Shown here piece after piece: positions 16,390-24,974 of a stretch of 36,917 nt of DNA (the first letter of the stretch is position 1; the number at the start of each line of letters is the position of its first letter). Both the position numbers and the translations under genes were made by a program. Under the pieces are notes generated by a model. The model searched no databases and was not told the origin of the DNA. It saw only the letters and a list, made by a program, of their open reading frames with translations. Source of the stretch: Sphingomonas sp. (GTDB lineage Bacteria; Pseudomonadota; Alphaproteobacteria; Sphingomonadales; Sphingomonadaceae); the NCBI RefSeq assembly GCF_019242355.1, contig NZ_JAFAVR010000284.1, positions 1 to 36,917 on the forward strand, read 5' to 3'.

Positions 16390-17223
16390 TCAAATGCTGA
16401 GCGCGAGATTGTCGATCAGCCGCGTCGCGCCGAGGGTTGCGGCGGCGATCAGCCGCATCTCGCCAGCCGGCGCGTCGAGCGGCTCCAGGGTCGCAGCATC
16501 GACGAGCGCGAAATAGTCGATCGCGGAGAAGCCGGCGGAGCGAAGGGATTCCCTGGCGGCCGTCAGCGCCGGACCTACCGGCCTGCTTGCGAGGATCGCG
16601 TCCCGAGCCGCGCCTAGAGTTGCCGACAGGGCAACCGCCCGCCTCCGCTCCTCCGCTGACAGGTAGGCGTTGCGGGACGACAGCGCGAGGCCGTCGGGCT
16701 CTCGAACGGTCGGCACGCCGGCAATCTCGACTGGAAGCCCGAGGTCCACGACCATGCGCCGGATCACCGCCAGCTGCTGGAAATCCTTTTCGCCAAACAG
16801 CGCTATATCTGGCCGCACCGACAACAGCAGCCGCGCAACCACGGTCGCGACGCCATCAAAGTGGCCGGGCCGGGCCTCACCTTCCCATCGTTCCGACACC
16901 CCGCCGACGCTGATCCTGGTCGCAAAGCCGGCGGGATAGATGTCCTCGATGCCAGGCATCCAGAGGAGGTCGCAGCCCCGGTCTTCCAGCAGCCGGGCAT
17001 CTTCTTCCTCTCGCCGCGGATAGCGGGCGAGGTCTTCGTTCGGCCCGAATTGCGTCGGGTTGACGAAGATCGTCGCTGCAACCCGGTCGGCGCGCCGCTT
17101 GGCTTCGTCGATCAGCGCCAGGTGCCCGGCATGGAGCGCGCCCATGGTCGGCACCAGCGCCAGCTTGCCGTTGATTCCGGCGCGCGCTTTCGTCAATTCT
17201 TCACTGGAACGAACGATTTGCAC
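16390..17223 (-). CDS. panC: Pantothenate synthetase
   Basis: Joins pantoate and beta-alanine with ATP to form pantothenate for coenzyme A. The 277-residue protein shows the nucleotide-binding VPTMGALHAGHLALI (24-38), FVNPTQFGPNEDLARYPR, RPGHFDGVATVV, FGEKDFQQL and LALSSRNAYLS. Start is GTG at 17223 with GGAGG about 10 nt upstream. It diverges from mipZ with an 80-bp gap between start codons. Confidence 0.97.
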   Translation of the reverse strand: MQIVRSSEELTKARAGINGKLALVPTMGALHAGHLALIDEAKRRADRVAATIFVNPTQFGPNEDLARYPRREEEDARLLEDRGCDLLWMPGIEDIYPAGFATRISVGGVSERWEGEARPGHFDGVATVVARLLLSVRPDIALFGEKDFQQLAVIRRMVVDLGLPVEIAGVPTVREPDGLALSSRNAYLSAEERRRAVALSATLGAARDAILASRPVGPALTAARESLRSAGFSAIDYFALVDAATLEPLDAPAGEMRLIAAATLGATRLIDNLALSI

Positions 17224-17303
17224 GCCGGCGGAGCCTCCGGTAAAGTTTGATCGGGCGGCGCTTGCACATGCGCCGGGGGAAAGATCAAGCCAGAGGGGCG
17301 GGA

Positions 17304-18095
17304 ATGAGCCAGCCGCATTTCATCGTTTTCGCCAATGAAAAGGGCGGCACCGGCAAGTCGACGACAGCGGTCCATGCCGCGATTGCGCTCGCCTCCTCCG
17401 GTCACCGCGTCGCAGCGCTCGACCTCGACAGCCGTCAGCGCACGATGACCCGCTATCTCGAGAACCGGGACGCGACGATGCGCCGGCTCGACAAATATCT
17501 GCCGCAAGCCGCTTACGAGGTGCTGGAGGACCAGAGCGAGTCCGCGCTCGACGCCGCCCTCGCGCGCTTGGCCGCCGATACTGACGTGATCGTCGTCGAT
17601 ACGCCCGGCCGCGACGATGCGATCGCGCGCGCCGCCATCCTCAAGGCGGACACGCTGGTGACGCCGATGAACGACAGCTTCGTCGACCTCGACCTCATCG
17701 GTCAGGTTCATCCCGAGAACTACAAGATCACGCGCCCGAGCTTCTATGCCGAGCTCATCTGGAACAGCCGCACGCAGCGCGCCAAGACAACCGGCAAGAG
17801 CGTCGACTGGGTAGTGCTACGGAACCGCCTGCAGCACATCGAATCGCACAATCTGAAGCGCGTCGGCGCCGCGTTGGACGAGCTCGCCCGCCGCGTCGGC
17901 TTTCGCGTCATCCCGGGCCTTGGCGAGCGAGTCATCTACCGCGAGCTCTTCCCCAAAGGCCTGACCCTGCTCGATCTCAGCCAGCTCGGCGAGGTCGGAA
18001 TCGCCCATATCGCCGCCCGCCAGGAGCTTCGCGAGATGGTTGCGGGGCTTGCCGTTCCGGGACAGGAAGAACAGAAGCTCGCCGCCGCGGGTTGA
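17304..18095 (+). CDS. mipZ: Division-plane positioning ATPase MipZ
   Basis: ParA/MinD-type ATPase that forms a gradient from ParB at the poles and blocks FtsZ assembly away from midcell in alphaproteobacteria. The 263-residue protein has the deviant Walker A NEKGGTGKSTTA (11-22), LDLDSRQRT (39-47), VVDTPGRDD (98-105) and the MipZ-type insertion with HPENYKITRPSFYAELIWNSR. The ATG at 17304 is preceded by GAGGGGCGGG; the earlier TTG in the track adds a non-conserved leader. It is 32 bp upstream of the phosphohexomutase gene on the same strand. Confidence 0.93.
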   Translation: MSQPHFIVFANEKGGTGKSTTAVHAAIALASSGHRVAALDLDSRQRTMTRYLENRDATMRRLDKYLPQAAYEVLEDQSESALDAALARLAADTDVIVVDTPGRDDAIARAAILKADTLVTPMNDSFVDLDLIGQVHPENYKITRPSFYAELIWNSRTQRAKTTGKSVDWVVLRNRLQHIESHNLKRVGAALDELARRVGFRVIPGLGERVIYRELFPKGLTLLDLSQLGEVGIAHIAARQELREMVAGLAVPGQEEQKLAAAG

Positions 18096-18127
18096 ACCAA
18101 TTCCCGCCGCCCGCGTAAGGCAGCGGC

Positions 18128-19510
18128 ATGACCCACGCATTCAACCCCACCATCCTCCGCGAATATGACATCCGCGGGATCGTCGGCGACACGCTGACCG
18201 AGGCCGACGCCTACGGGCTCGGCCGCACCTACGCAGCTATCGCTCGGGAGGAGGGCGCGCGGCGGATCGCGGTCGGGCGCGACGGGAGGACCCACAGCGG
18301 AATGCTCCAGGCGTCGCTCGTGCGCGGGCTGACCGAAGGCGGCATCGACGCGGTCCTGATCGGCATGGGCCCTTCGCCCATGCTCTATTTCGCGACGTAT
18401 TACCTCGACGTCGATGGCGGCATCCAGGTGACCGGAAGCCACAACCCGGCCGATTATAACGGGTTCAAGCTCCTCCTGAAGGGCCGCTCTGTCTTCGGGC
18501 AGGAGATCCAGGGGATCGGCCAGCGCGCCCGAGCCGGCCAGTGGTCGACCGGCACCGGCACGACCGAGGAAGTCGATATCCGCGAGGCTTATGTCGACCG
18601 CCTGCTTGAGGGATATTCCGGCAAACCGTTCCACGTCGGCTGGGACGCCGGCAACGGCGCCGGCGGGCCGATCCTCGACATGCTGCTCGATCGCCTGCCC
18701 GGGCAGCACCACGCGATCTACACCGCGGTCGATGGCACCTTCCCCAACCATCATCCGGACCCCACGGTCGAAGCCAACTTGGAAGACCTGAAGCGCCTCG
18801 TCCTCGACCGCGAGCTCGACTTCGGAATCGCCTTCGACGGCGACGCCGATCGCATCGGCGCGGTCGACGGCAAGGGCCGGGTGATCTGGGGCGACCAGCT
18901 GCTCGCCATCCTCGCCGAGGCCGTCCTCAAGGATCAGCCCGGCGCCACGATCATCGCCGACGTCAAGGCCAGCCAGGTCCTGTTCGACCGGGTCGCCGAA
19001 CTCGGCGGCCAGCCGCTGATGTGGAAGACCGGCCACAGCCTCATCAAGTCGAAGATGAAAGAAACCGGCGCGCCGCTGGCCGGCGAGATGAGCGGCCACG
19101 TCTTCTTCAAGCACCGCTGGTACGGCTTCGACGATGCGCTTTACGCCGCAATCCGCCTGATCGAGGCGGTCTCGCAAAGCGGCAAGAGCCTGACCGAGAT
19201 CATGGACGCCATGCCCAAGACCATGGCGACGCCCGAAATGCGCTTCCAGGTCGACGAAGTCCGCAAGTTCGCCATCGTCGACGAAGTCCGCGACCGCCTG
19301 GGCGCGGAGGGCGCCAAGGTCGACGCCACCGACGGCGTCCGCGTCAACACGCCCGACGGCTGGTGGCTCCTTCGCGCGTCCAACACGCAGGACGTGCTGG
19401 TCGCGCGCGCCGAGGCCAAGGACGAAGCCGGCCGCGACCGCCTGGTGGCGCAGATCGACGAGCAGCTCGGCAAGTCGGGAATCACGCGCGGAGAGAGCGC
19501 GACTCACTAG
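18128..19510 (+). CDS. Phosphomannomutase/phosphoglucomutase
   Basis: Alpha-D-phosphohexomutase interconverting sugar 6- and 1-phosphates for nucleotide-sugar and polysaccharide synthesis. The 460 residues contain all four active-site parts: phosphoserine loop TGSHNP (102-107, S104), metal loop DGDADR (237-242), sugar-binding GEMSGH (319-324) and phosphate-binding RASNT (416-420). It resembles the dual-specificity AlgC/ManB type, so both activities are plausible. It is convergent with a sulfotransferase, gap 18 bp. Confidence 0.92.
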   Translation: MTHAFNPTILREYDIRGIVGDTLTEADAYGLGRTYAAIAREEGARRIAVGRDGRTHSGMLQASLVRGLTEGGIDAVLIGMGPSPMLYFATYYLDVDGGIQVTGSHNPADYNGFKLLLKGRSVFGQEIQGIGQRARAGQWSTGTGTTEEVDIREAYVDRLLEGYSGKPFHVGWDAGNGAGGPILDMLLDRLPGQHHAIYTAVDGTFPNHHPDPTVEANLEDLKRLVLDRELDFGIAFDGDADRIGAVDGKGRVIWGDQLLAILAEAVLKDQPGATIIADVKASQVLFDRVAELGGQPLMWKTGHSLIKSKMKETGAPLAGEMSGHVFFKHRWYGFDDALYAAIRLIEAVSQSGKSLTEIMDAMPKTMATPEMRFQVDEVRKFAIVDEVRDRLGAEGAKVDATDGVRVNTPDGWWLLRASNTQDVLVARAEAKDEAGRDRLVAQIDEQLGKSGITRGESATH

Positions 19511-19528
19511 CCTCAAGCGATCGCCCGG

Positions 19529-20422
19529 TCAGACGGTTCGCTGCTCGAGGCCGTATCGCGCGAGCCATTCACGCGGACGTGAGCCGCAGAGCTCGGCGAG
19601 CAGGCGCATCTGGTCCTGATGCAGATCGACCAGCCTCCGCCGCACTCGGTCCGGCAAGTCGAGATCGCGTCCCGCATTGCTCCTGTCCGACAGCCCCTCG
19701 AAGCTCGCGATCGGGTCGGTCGACAGACCGAGGAATGTGCAGACGTCGGCAATGACCGACGCGGGGTCAGCGATGATATCTTCAAAGAAGAGGAGCTTGA
19801 ACCTCTCGCCGAACAGCTGCCGCCACGTGATCAGGCTGCCCGCTCCCGGATAATAGGTCGCATATTCGGCGAAAAAATTTTCGAACTCGGATTCACTGAC
19901 GCCGGCCAGATCCCGGCCCTGGATCATCGACATCCTGGCGAACGACCAGCTCCATTCCACAGGATCGCGCAGCGTCAACAATATCTTCGTGACGGGAAAC
20001 GCCCTGGACAACCGCAGGATATCCCACGGCGGCAGATGCGACACCTGCGGGCTGAAATCCCCGGTCACGCTGGCCGCATCGCAATCGAACAGGCTCGCGA
20101 ACCAGTCGTCCGATCGCCGTCCGAACAGGAACTTCAGGTCCCACGCCAGGCGGCCTCGCGATCCAACGGCGCGAGCGGGGTGTGCGGAATAATATCGCAG
20201 GCGCTCGCGCAGGTAATCGCGGTAATCCTGGTTATGCCAGTCACGGCCGCGAAAGCGAGCGACGACTCCTTCCGTCGGAAAAGCGCTGGATTCCCAGAGA
20301 TATCGGACTTCCTTGACAGGGTTCAGCCGAACCTGCGGGTGCTGGGCCAGCATGTCGTACAGCCAGCTTGTGCCGGTCTTCTCCGGCCCGACGTGAAGGA
20401 AGTGGGGCCGCGCATGGGTCAC
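19529..20422 (-). CDS. Sulfotransferase family protein
   Basis: PAPS-dependent sulfotransferase-like protein of 297 residues. The 5'-phosphosulfate loop FLHVGPEKTGTSWLYDML is at about 8-25, and the 3'-phosphate-binding segment LLTLRDPVEWSWSF lies in the middle. The acceptor is unknown; a carbohydrate is plausible given the sugar-nucleotide genes nearby. The track start at GTG 20458 has no good ribosome-binding site. GTG 20422 has AAGGGA 6 nt upstream and brings the P-loop to the usual distance from the N-terminus, so it is chosen. Confidence 0.85.
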   Translation of the reverse strand: MTHARPHFLHVGPEKTGTSWLYDMLAQHPQVRLNPVKEVRYLWESSAFPTEGVVARFRGRDWHNQDYRDYLRERLRYYSAHPARAVGSRGRLAWDLKFLFGRRSDDWFASLFDCDAASVTGDFSPQVSHLPPWDILRLSRAFPVTKILLTLRDPVEWSWSFARMSMIQGRDLAGVSESEFENFFAEYATYYPGAGSLITWRQLFGERFKLLFFEDIIADPASVIADVCTFLGLSTDPIASFEGLSDRSNAGRDLDLPDRVRRRLVDLHQDQMRLLAELCGSRPREWLARYGLEQRTV

Positions 20423-20506
20423 GCCCGTTCCCTTAGCATTCTGGTCCGGCAAGGCCACGCCGCCGCATCACTGACCCAGCGTGCGCCTGGCGGTCACCAG
20501 CGCAGC

Positions 20507-21505
20507 TCAATCGTCCTCATCCTCGTAACCTACCAAATTCAGCTCACACGCCTTGATCTGGTGGGTCATGCACCAGTGCTTGAGCGCTTCCTCGCGGCCG
20601 TGGGTGATCCAGACTTCGCTTGGCGCGAGCTCGCGGATCGTCATGGTGAGCTCGTCCCAGTCGGCGTGATCGCTGATGACCAGCGGCAGCTCGACGTTGC
20701 GCTGGCGCGCGCGCTGGCGGATGCGCATCCAGCCTGAGGCCATCGCCGTCACCGGGTCCGGAAGCCGCCGCGACCAGCGGTCGTTGAGCGCTCCGGGCGG
20801 GCAGATGACGATGTGACCGGCCATCTCCTGCTTGCTCGCGCCGGCGGTGTGGCGAAGCTCGCCCAAGGCCACGCCGAAGCTCTCGTAGAGCTGGTTCAAC
20901 CGCTCCATCGCGCCGTGGAAATAGATCGGCGCGTCGTGCCCGCGGGCGCGCAATTCGGTGATGATGCGCTGCGCCTTACCGAGCGCATAGGCGCCGACCA
21001 GGACGCATCGGCTCGGGTCGGAATGCAGGCGGTGGAGTAGCCGGTCGATCTCGCTGCCCGTGTCCGGGTGGCGAAAGACCGGCAGGCCGAACGTCGCCTC
21101 GGTGATGAAGATGTCGCACGGCACCGGCACGAAGCACGGGCAGGTGGGGTCGGGACGGCGCTTGTAGTCGCCCGACACCACGACCCGCTCGCCCTTGTGC
21201 TCCATTACGATCTGGGCGGAACCGAGCACATGCCCTGCCGGAACGAAGCGCACATCGACATCGCCAACGCGAAGGCTCTCGTCATAGGCGATCGGCTGCC
21301 CCGACTGCGGTCCGTAGCGCACGCCCATGATCGCCAGCGTCTCGGTCGTGGCCAGCACCGCGCCATGCCCGCCACGCGCATGGTCGCCGTGGCCATGCGT
21401 GACCCAGGCTCGGTCCTTGGGCTGCGACGGATCGATCCACGCATCGGCGGGGCGCACATAGATGCCCTCCGGGTGGGACTCGATCCAGGAACCCAATCGC
21501 GCCAT
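20507..21505 (-). CDS. Ligase-associated DNA damage response exonuclease
   Basis: Metallo-beta-lactamase/beta-CASP-type nuclease of 332 residues, a marker of the four-gene ligase-associated repair set (exonuclease, ATP-dependent ligase, DEXH helicase, PdeM). The metal motif THGHGDHARGGH is at 36-47 (H37, H39, D41, H42). AGHVLGSAQ, VVSGDYKRRPDP, FITEATFG and SDHADWDEL follow in the usual order. It diverges from the small membrane protein and helicase genes. A TATAGC -10-like element ends 5 nt before the ATG, so its mRNA may be leaderless. The ligase gene usually found beside it is missing. Confidence 0.9.
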   Translation of the reverse strand: MARLGSWIESHPEGIYVRPADAWIDPSQPKDRAWVTHGHGDHARGGHGAVLATTETLAIMGVRYGPQSGQPIAYDESLRVGDVDVRFVPAGHVLGSAQIVMEHKGERVVVSGDYKRRPDPTCPCFVPVPCDIFITEATFGLPVFRHPDTGSEIDRLLHRLHSDPSRCVLVGAYALGKAQRIITELRARGHDAPIYFHGAMERLNQLYESFGVALGELRHTAGASKQEMAGHIVICPPGALNDRWSRRLPDPVTAMASGWMRIRQRARQRNVELPLVISDHADWDELTMTIRELAPSEVWITHGREEALKHWCMTHQIKACELNLVGYEDEDD

Positions 21506-21510
21506 CGCGA

Positions 21511-21521
21511 GCTATACTAGC
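21511..21521. promoter_or_regulatory. Candidate shared -10 element for divergent genes
   Basis: GCTATACTAGC reads TATACT on the plus strand (21513-21518, toward the small membrane protein) and TATAGC on the minus strand (21516-21511, toward the exonuclease). It is nearly symmetric (GCTA-tac-TAGC). No convincing -35 was seen for either direction. Confidence 0.35.
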
Positions 21522-21571
21522 CGAAAGCGGGACAGTTCCCGTGCAGCCAGATCAATTCGGGAGGCAAAAGC

Positions 21572-21751
21572 ATGGACGAAACCACCCTTGGCATTGTCGA
21601 AATTCTCGGACCGGCGATCCTCCTGATCGTCCTCGTCTGGCTGGTCATGCAGCGCCGGTCGACCGGCAAGACCGGCCGCACCGAACAAGCCACGCGCGAA
21701 GGCTATGCCGAGGAAGAGGCGCGCCGACGCGAGGGGACCGACGAGCTCTGA
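21572..21751 (+). CDS. Small single-pass membrane protein, 59 aa
   Basis: An ORF too short for the track. It encodes MDETTLGIVEILG, then one membrane helix (about 14-26, AILLIVLVWLVM) and a charged cytoplasmic tail rich in R and E ending GTDEL. GGGAGG lies 7-8 nt before the ATG, a strong ribosome-binding site. Its stop TGA overlaps the proposed CTG start of the helicase (CTGA), and its purine-rich end GAGGGG would serve as that gene's ribosome-binding site. Function unknown. Confidence 0.75.
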   Translation: MDETTLGIVEILGPAILLIVLVWLVMQRRSTGKTGRTEQATREGYAEEEARRREGTDEL

Positions 21752-24156
21752 GCAGACTTCCCGAAGCCGTTCAAAGCTGGTTCGACGCCAAGGGATGGCG
21801 GCCGCGCCGGCACCAGCTGGAGATGCTGGAGCGCGCGCGGGCCGGACGAAGCGCGCTACTGGTCGCCGCAACCGGCGCCGGCAAGACGCTCGCCGGGTTC
21901 CTGCCCACCATCTGCGACCTCGCCGAGCGGCCCGCCGATGGGCTCCACACGCTCTACGTCTCGCCGCTGAAGGCGCTGGCGGTCGACGTCCAGCGCAATT
22001 TGATCGGCCCGATCGAGGCGATGGGTCTGCCGATCCGGGTCGAGACGCGCACCGGCGACACGCCGTCCGACCGCAAGGCGCGGCAGCGGCTGAAGCCGCC
22101 GCAGGTGCTGCTGACGACGCCGGAATCCTTGAGCCTGCTGCTGAGCTATCCTGACTCCGTGACGATGTTCGAAAGCCTGCAATCGATCGTCGTCGACGAG
22201 CTTCACGGCTTCGCCAAGGAGAAGCGCGGCGATTTGCTGTCGCTGTCGATGGCGCGCCTTCAGAAGCTGGCGCCCGGACTTCGCCGGGTCGGGCTGTCGG
22301 CGACGATCAGCGACCCCGACGCCTATCGCGGCTGGCTCGCTCCCAACGCGGACATGGAGCTGGTCGATCTTGTCATCGGCGATCCGGGCGCGGACCCGGA
22401 CCTGTCGATCCTGATCCCCGAGAACCGCATCCCCTGGGCCGGCCACAGCGGCCGCCACGCCGCGCGCGAGGTGATGAAGCTGATCGAGGCGCACAAGACG
22501 ACCCTCGTCTTCTGCAACACGCGGAGCCTCGCCGAACTGATCTTCCAGGACCTGTGGGCCGTCAACGACAACGCCCTTCCCATCGGCATCCACCACGGCA
22601 GTCTCGCGGTCGAGGCACGGCGCCGGGTCGAGGGCGCGATGGCCATGGGCAAGCTCCGCGGCCTGGTCGCCACCGCCAGCCTCGACCTCGGCATCGACTG
22701 GGGCGATGTCGATCTCGTCGTTCAGATGGGCGCGCCGAAGGGGAGCTCGCGCCTGTTGCAGCGCATCGGCCGCGCCAACCACCGGCTCGACGAGCCGAGC
22801 AAGGGGATCATCGTCCCCGGCAACCGCTTCGAATATCTCGAGGCCCGGGCCGCGCTCGACGCGATCGACGACGGCGAGCTCGACCCCGAAGTCTTCCGCC
22901 CCGGCGCGCTCGACGTCCTCGCCCAGCACATCCTCGCCATGGCCGTCGCCGCACCATTCCAGCAAGACGAGATGCTCGCCGAGGTTCACTCGTCGGCGCC
23001 ATACGCCGGTCTTAAGCAGGAAACCTTCGAGGAAATCCTGAACTTCATCGCGACGGGCGGCTATGCTCTGAAAGCGTACGACCGCTTTCGGCGGCTGGTC
23101 CCGGAAGCCGGCGGCCTGTGGCGGATCACCCGGCCGCAGATCGCCCAGCAACATCGACTCAACGCCGGCGTCATCGTCGAGCAGCCGCTGCTCACCGTCC
23201 GCTTCCGCAACGGCCGCAGCCTCGGCACAATCGAGGAAGGCTACGCCTCGACCCTGGCGCCCGGCGATCACTTCTTCTTCTCGGGCCTCAGCCTCGAGGT
23301 CGAGCAGTTCAAGGACACGGACGTCATCGTCCATGCTTCGTCGAAGCAGGCGCGGATCGTCACCTACGGCGGCCAGCGCATGTCGATGTCGACCCATCTC
23401 GCCAACCGCGTCCGCCACATGCTGTGCGACCGCAACGACTGGAGCCGCTTCCCAGCCGACGTCAGTGAGTGGCTGGAGGTGCAGTCCGAACGCTCCGTCC
23501 TCCCGGAACCACACCAGCTTCTCGTCGAGACTTTCCCGCACGAGGGCAAGTTCTACATGGTCGCCTACAGCTTCGAAGGCTGGAACGCGCACCAGTCGCT
23601 GGGAATGCTGATCACGCGCCGGATGGAGACGGCCGGGCTAAAGCCGCTCGGCTTCGTCGCCAACGACTACGGCCTCGCCTGCTATGGGCTGGAGCCGATC
23701 ACCGATCCGCAATCGCTGTTCTCGCCCGATATCCTCGAGGACGAGTTCGTCACCTGGGTCGAAAGCTCGATGCTGCTCAAGAATGCCTTTCGCGAGGTCG
23801 CGGTGATCGGCGGACTCGTCGAGCGCCATCATCCCGGCAAGAAGAAGACAGGGCGGCAGGTCAGCTTCTCGACCGACCTCATCTACGACGTGCTCCGCCG
23901 ATACGAGCCCGAGCACTTGCTGCTACGCGCCGCCTGGGACGATGCGCGGCGCCGAATGACCGAGCTGGGCCGCCTCGTCCGCCTGGTCGATCGCGCCTCG
24001 GCGACCATGCTCCACGTCGAGGTCGATCGGATCACGCCGATGGCCGTGCCGCTGATGGTCATCGTCGGCCGCGAAGCCCTCCCGCCGGGAGCCGAGGCAG
24101 ACGAGACCCTGCTTAGCCAGGCCGAAGCGCTGGCCCAGGAAGCCATGCAATTATAG
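21748..24156 (+). CDS. Ligase-associated DNA damage response DEXH helicase, proposed CTG start
   Basis: Lhr-like superfamily 2 helicase of 802 residues. A Q-like HQLEML is at 22-27, followed by Walker A ATGAGKT at 41-47, VSPLKALAVD, TTPESLSLLL, DELH at 150-153, VGLSATISDP, VFCNTRSLAE, HHGSL and the arginine-finger region QRIGRANHR, then the Lhr winged-helix and C-terminal domains. It unwinds DNA or RNA-DNA substrates in the ligase-associated repair pathway (family knowledge). There is no ATG, GTG or TTG between the preceding stop and ATG 21823, which would remove the Q-like motif. CTG 21748 overlaps the upstream TGA as CTGA and gives a standard family N-terminus. Confidence 0.92.
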   Translation: MSRLPEAVQSWFDAKGWRPRRHQLEMLERARAGRSALLVAATGAGKTLAGFLPTICDLAERPADGLHTLYVSPLKALAVDVQRNLIGPIEAMGLPIRVETRTGDTPSDRKARQRLKPPQVLLTTPESLSLLLSYPDSVTMFESLQSIVVDELHGFAKEKRGDLLSLSMARLQKLAPGLRRVGLSATISDPDAYRGWLAPNADMELVDLVIGDPGADPDLSILIPENRIPWAGHSGRHAAREVMKLIEAHKTTLVFCNTRSLAELIFQDLWAVNDNALPIGIHHGSLAVEARRRVEGAMAMGKLRGLVATASLDLGIDWGDVDLVVQMGAPKGSSRLLQRIGRANHRLDEPSKGIIVPGNRFEYLEARAALDAIDDGELDPEVFRPGALDVLAQHILAMAVAAPFQQDEMLAEVHSSAPYAGLKQETFEEILNFIATGGYALKAYDRFRRLVPEAGGLWRITRPQIAQQHRLNAGVIVEQPLLTVRFRNGRSLGTIEEGYASTLAPGDHFFFSGLSLEVEQFKDTDVIVHASSKQARIVTYGGQRMSMSTHLANRVRHMLCDRNDWSRFPADVSEWLEVQSERSVLPEPHQLLVETFPHEGKFYMVAYSFEGWNAHQSLGMLITRRMETAGLKPLGFVANDYGLACYGLEPITDPQSLFSPDILEDEFVTWVESSMLLKNAFREVAVIGGLVERHHPGKKKTGRQVSFSTDLIYDVLRRYEPEHLLLRAAWDDARRRMTELGRLVRLVDRASATMLHVEVDRITPMAVPLMVIVGREALPPGAEADETLLSQAEALAQEAMQL

Positions 24157-24201
24157 CGAAGTCTCATTGCCCATTCTCCCCGCATCTGCGAGGCTTGGGC
24201 C

Positions 24202-24483
24202 ATGAAGCGCATCCTTATCCTGCTCGTTCCCGTGCTCCTCAGCGGCTGCGTCGTCGAGACGGTCGCGAAGACCGCCGTCACCGCCGTCACCCTGCCGGTG
24301 AAGGCCGCCTCCTATGGAGTCGACAAGCTCACCACCAGCCAGGCCGAGGCCGACCGCAACGCCGGCCGCAAGCTGCGCAAGGAGGACGAAGAGCGCGGCA
24401 AGCTCTATCGCGACGCAATGGCGCGCTGCCGCTCCGGCCGCCCGCTGCCGACCGACGATTGCACCGGCGGAGCGCAGCGCTGA
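24202..24483 (+). CDS. Small lipoprotein
   Basis: A 93-residue protein with a lipoprotein signal: MKRILILLVPVLLSGC with lipobox LSGC and Cys16 as the lipidated residue. The remainder is short, basic and helical (KLRKEDEERGKLYRDAMARC) with two further cysteines. Role unknown. It separates the helicase from the RNase AS-like gene inside the repair island, and its final codons provide GGAG for the CTG start of that gene, with a CTGA overlap. Confidence 0.8.
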   Translation: MKRILILLVPVLLSGCVVETVAKTAVTAVTLPVKAASYGVDKLTTSQAEADRNAGRKLRKEDEERGKLYRDAMARCRSGRPLPTDDCTGGAQR

Positions 24484-24929
24484 GATATTTCCTCGACACC
24501 GAATATAATGGTGTCGGTGGGGCGCTGCTTAGCCTTGCCCTGGTCCCGGACGACGGGGACGATTTCTACCTGACATTGAAAACCGACGAGCCCATCTCTG
24601 AATGGGTCGGGCAGCACGTCATCCCCTACATGGACATGGTCCCTGAGCCTTTGTCTTGCCCGCGCCTGTCCCGGGATGATGCCGCCAAGGAGCTCGAGCA
24701 CTATCTCCGTCATGACGAGGAGCCGCTGATCGTCGCCGACTGGCCGGAGGATGTCGCGCAGTTCTGCAACCTCCTGATCACCGGACCCGGCGACATGGTC
24801 GAACTTCGCCACCTGACCTTCCGCCTGACCCCGATGAGCAATTTCAGCACCGCGGCGAACAGCAAGGTGCCGCACAACGCCCTCCACGACGCCCGCGCGT
24901 TTCGCGACCACGTCCTGTCGATGGAATGA
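24480..24929 (+). CDS. RNase AS-like 3'-5' exoribonuclease, proposed CTG start
   Basis: DEDDh-type exonuclease of 149 residues. The first motif is RYFLDTEYNG (D6, E8), the internal aspartate lies around IVADWPEDVAQF (D87), and the terminal motif is PHNALHDARAFRDH (H136, D137). It resembles the mycobacterial RNase AS family, which degrades polyA-type RNA. RYFLDTE is the family N-terminus, and no ATG, GTG or TTG can encode it: the next ATG is near residue 51. CTG at 24480 overlaps the lipoprotein stop as CTGA and has GGAG with a 7-nt spacer. Confidence 0.82.
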   Translation: MRYFLDTEYNGVGGALLSLALVPDDGDDFYLTLKTDEPISEWVGQHVIPYMDMVPEPLSCPRLSRDDAAKELEHYLRHDEEPLIVADWPEDVAQFCNLLITGPGDMVELRHLTFRLTPMSNFSTAANSKVPHNALHDARAFRDHVLSME

Positions 24930-24974
24930 TTTTGCCGGTTGCCAAGGCGCTCCGCTGCTCGCATTGACCTGCTG

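Noticed and set aside
17936-19516. 526-aa open frame antisense to the phosphohexomutase
   Set aside because: The sense strand carries all four phosphohexomutase active-site motifs; the antisense frame has none of its own.
21506-21571. Possible SOS (LexA) box of GTTC-N7-GTTC type in the repair-island promoter region
   Set aside because: One GTTC is present but the second half-site is absent on either strand.
21856-23592. 578-aa open frame antisense to the repair helicase
   Set aside because: High-GC shadow of a well-supported gene; no domain or signal recognised and the composition is typical of an antisense frame.
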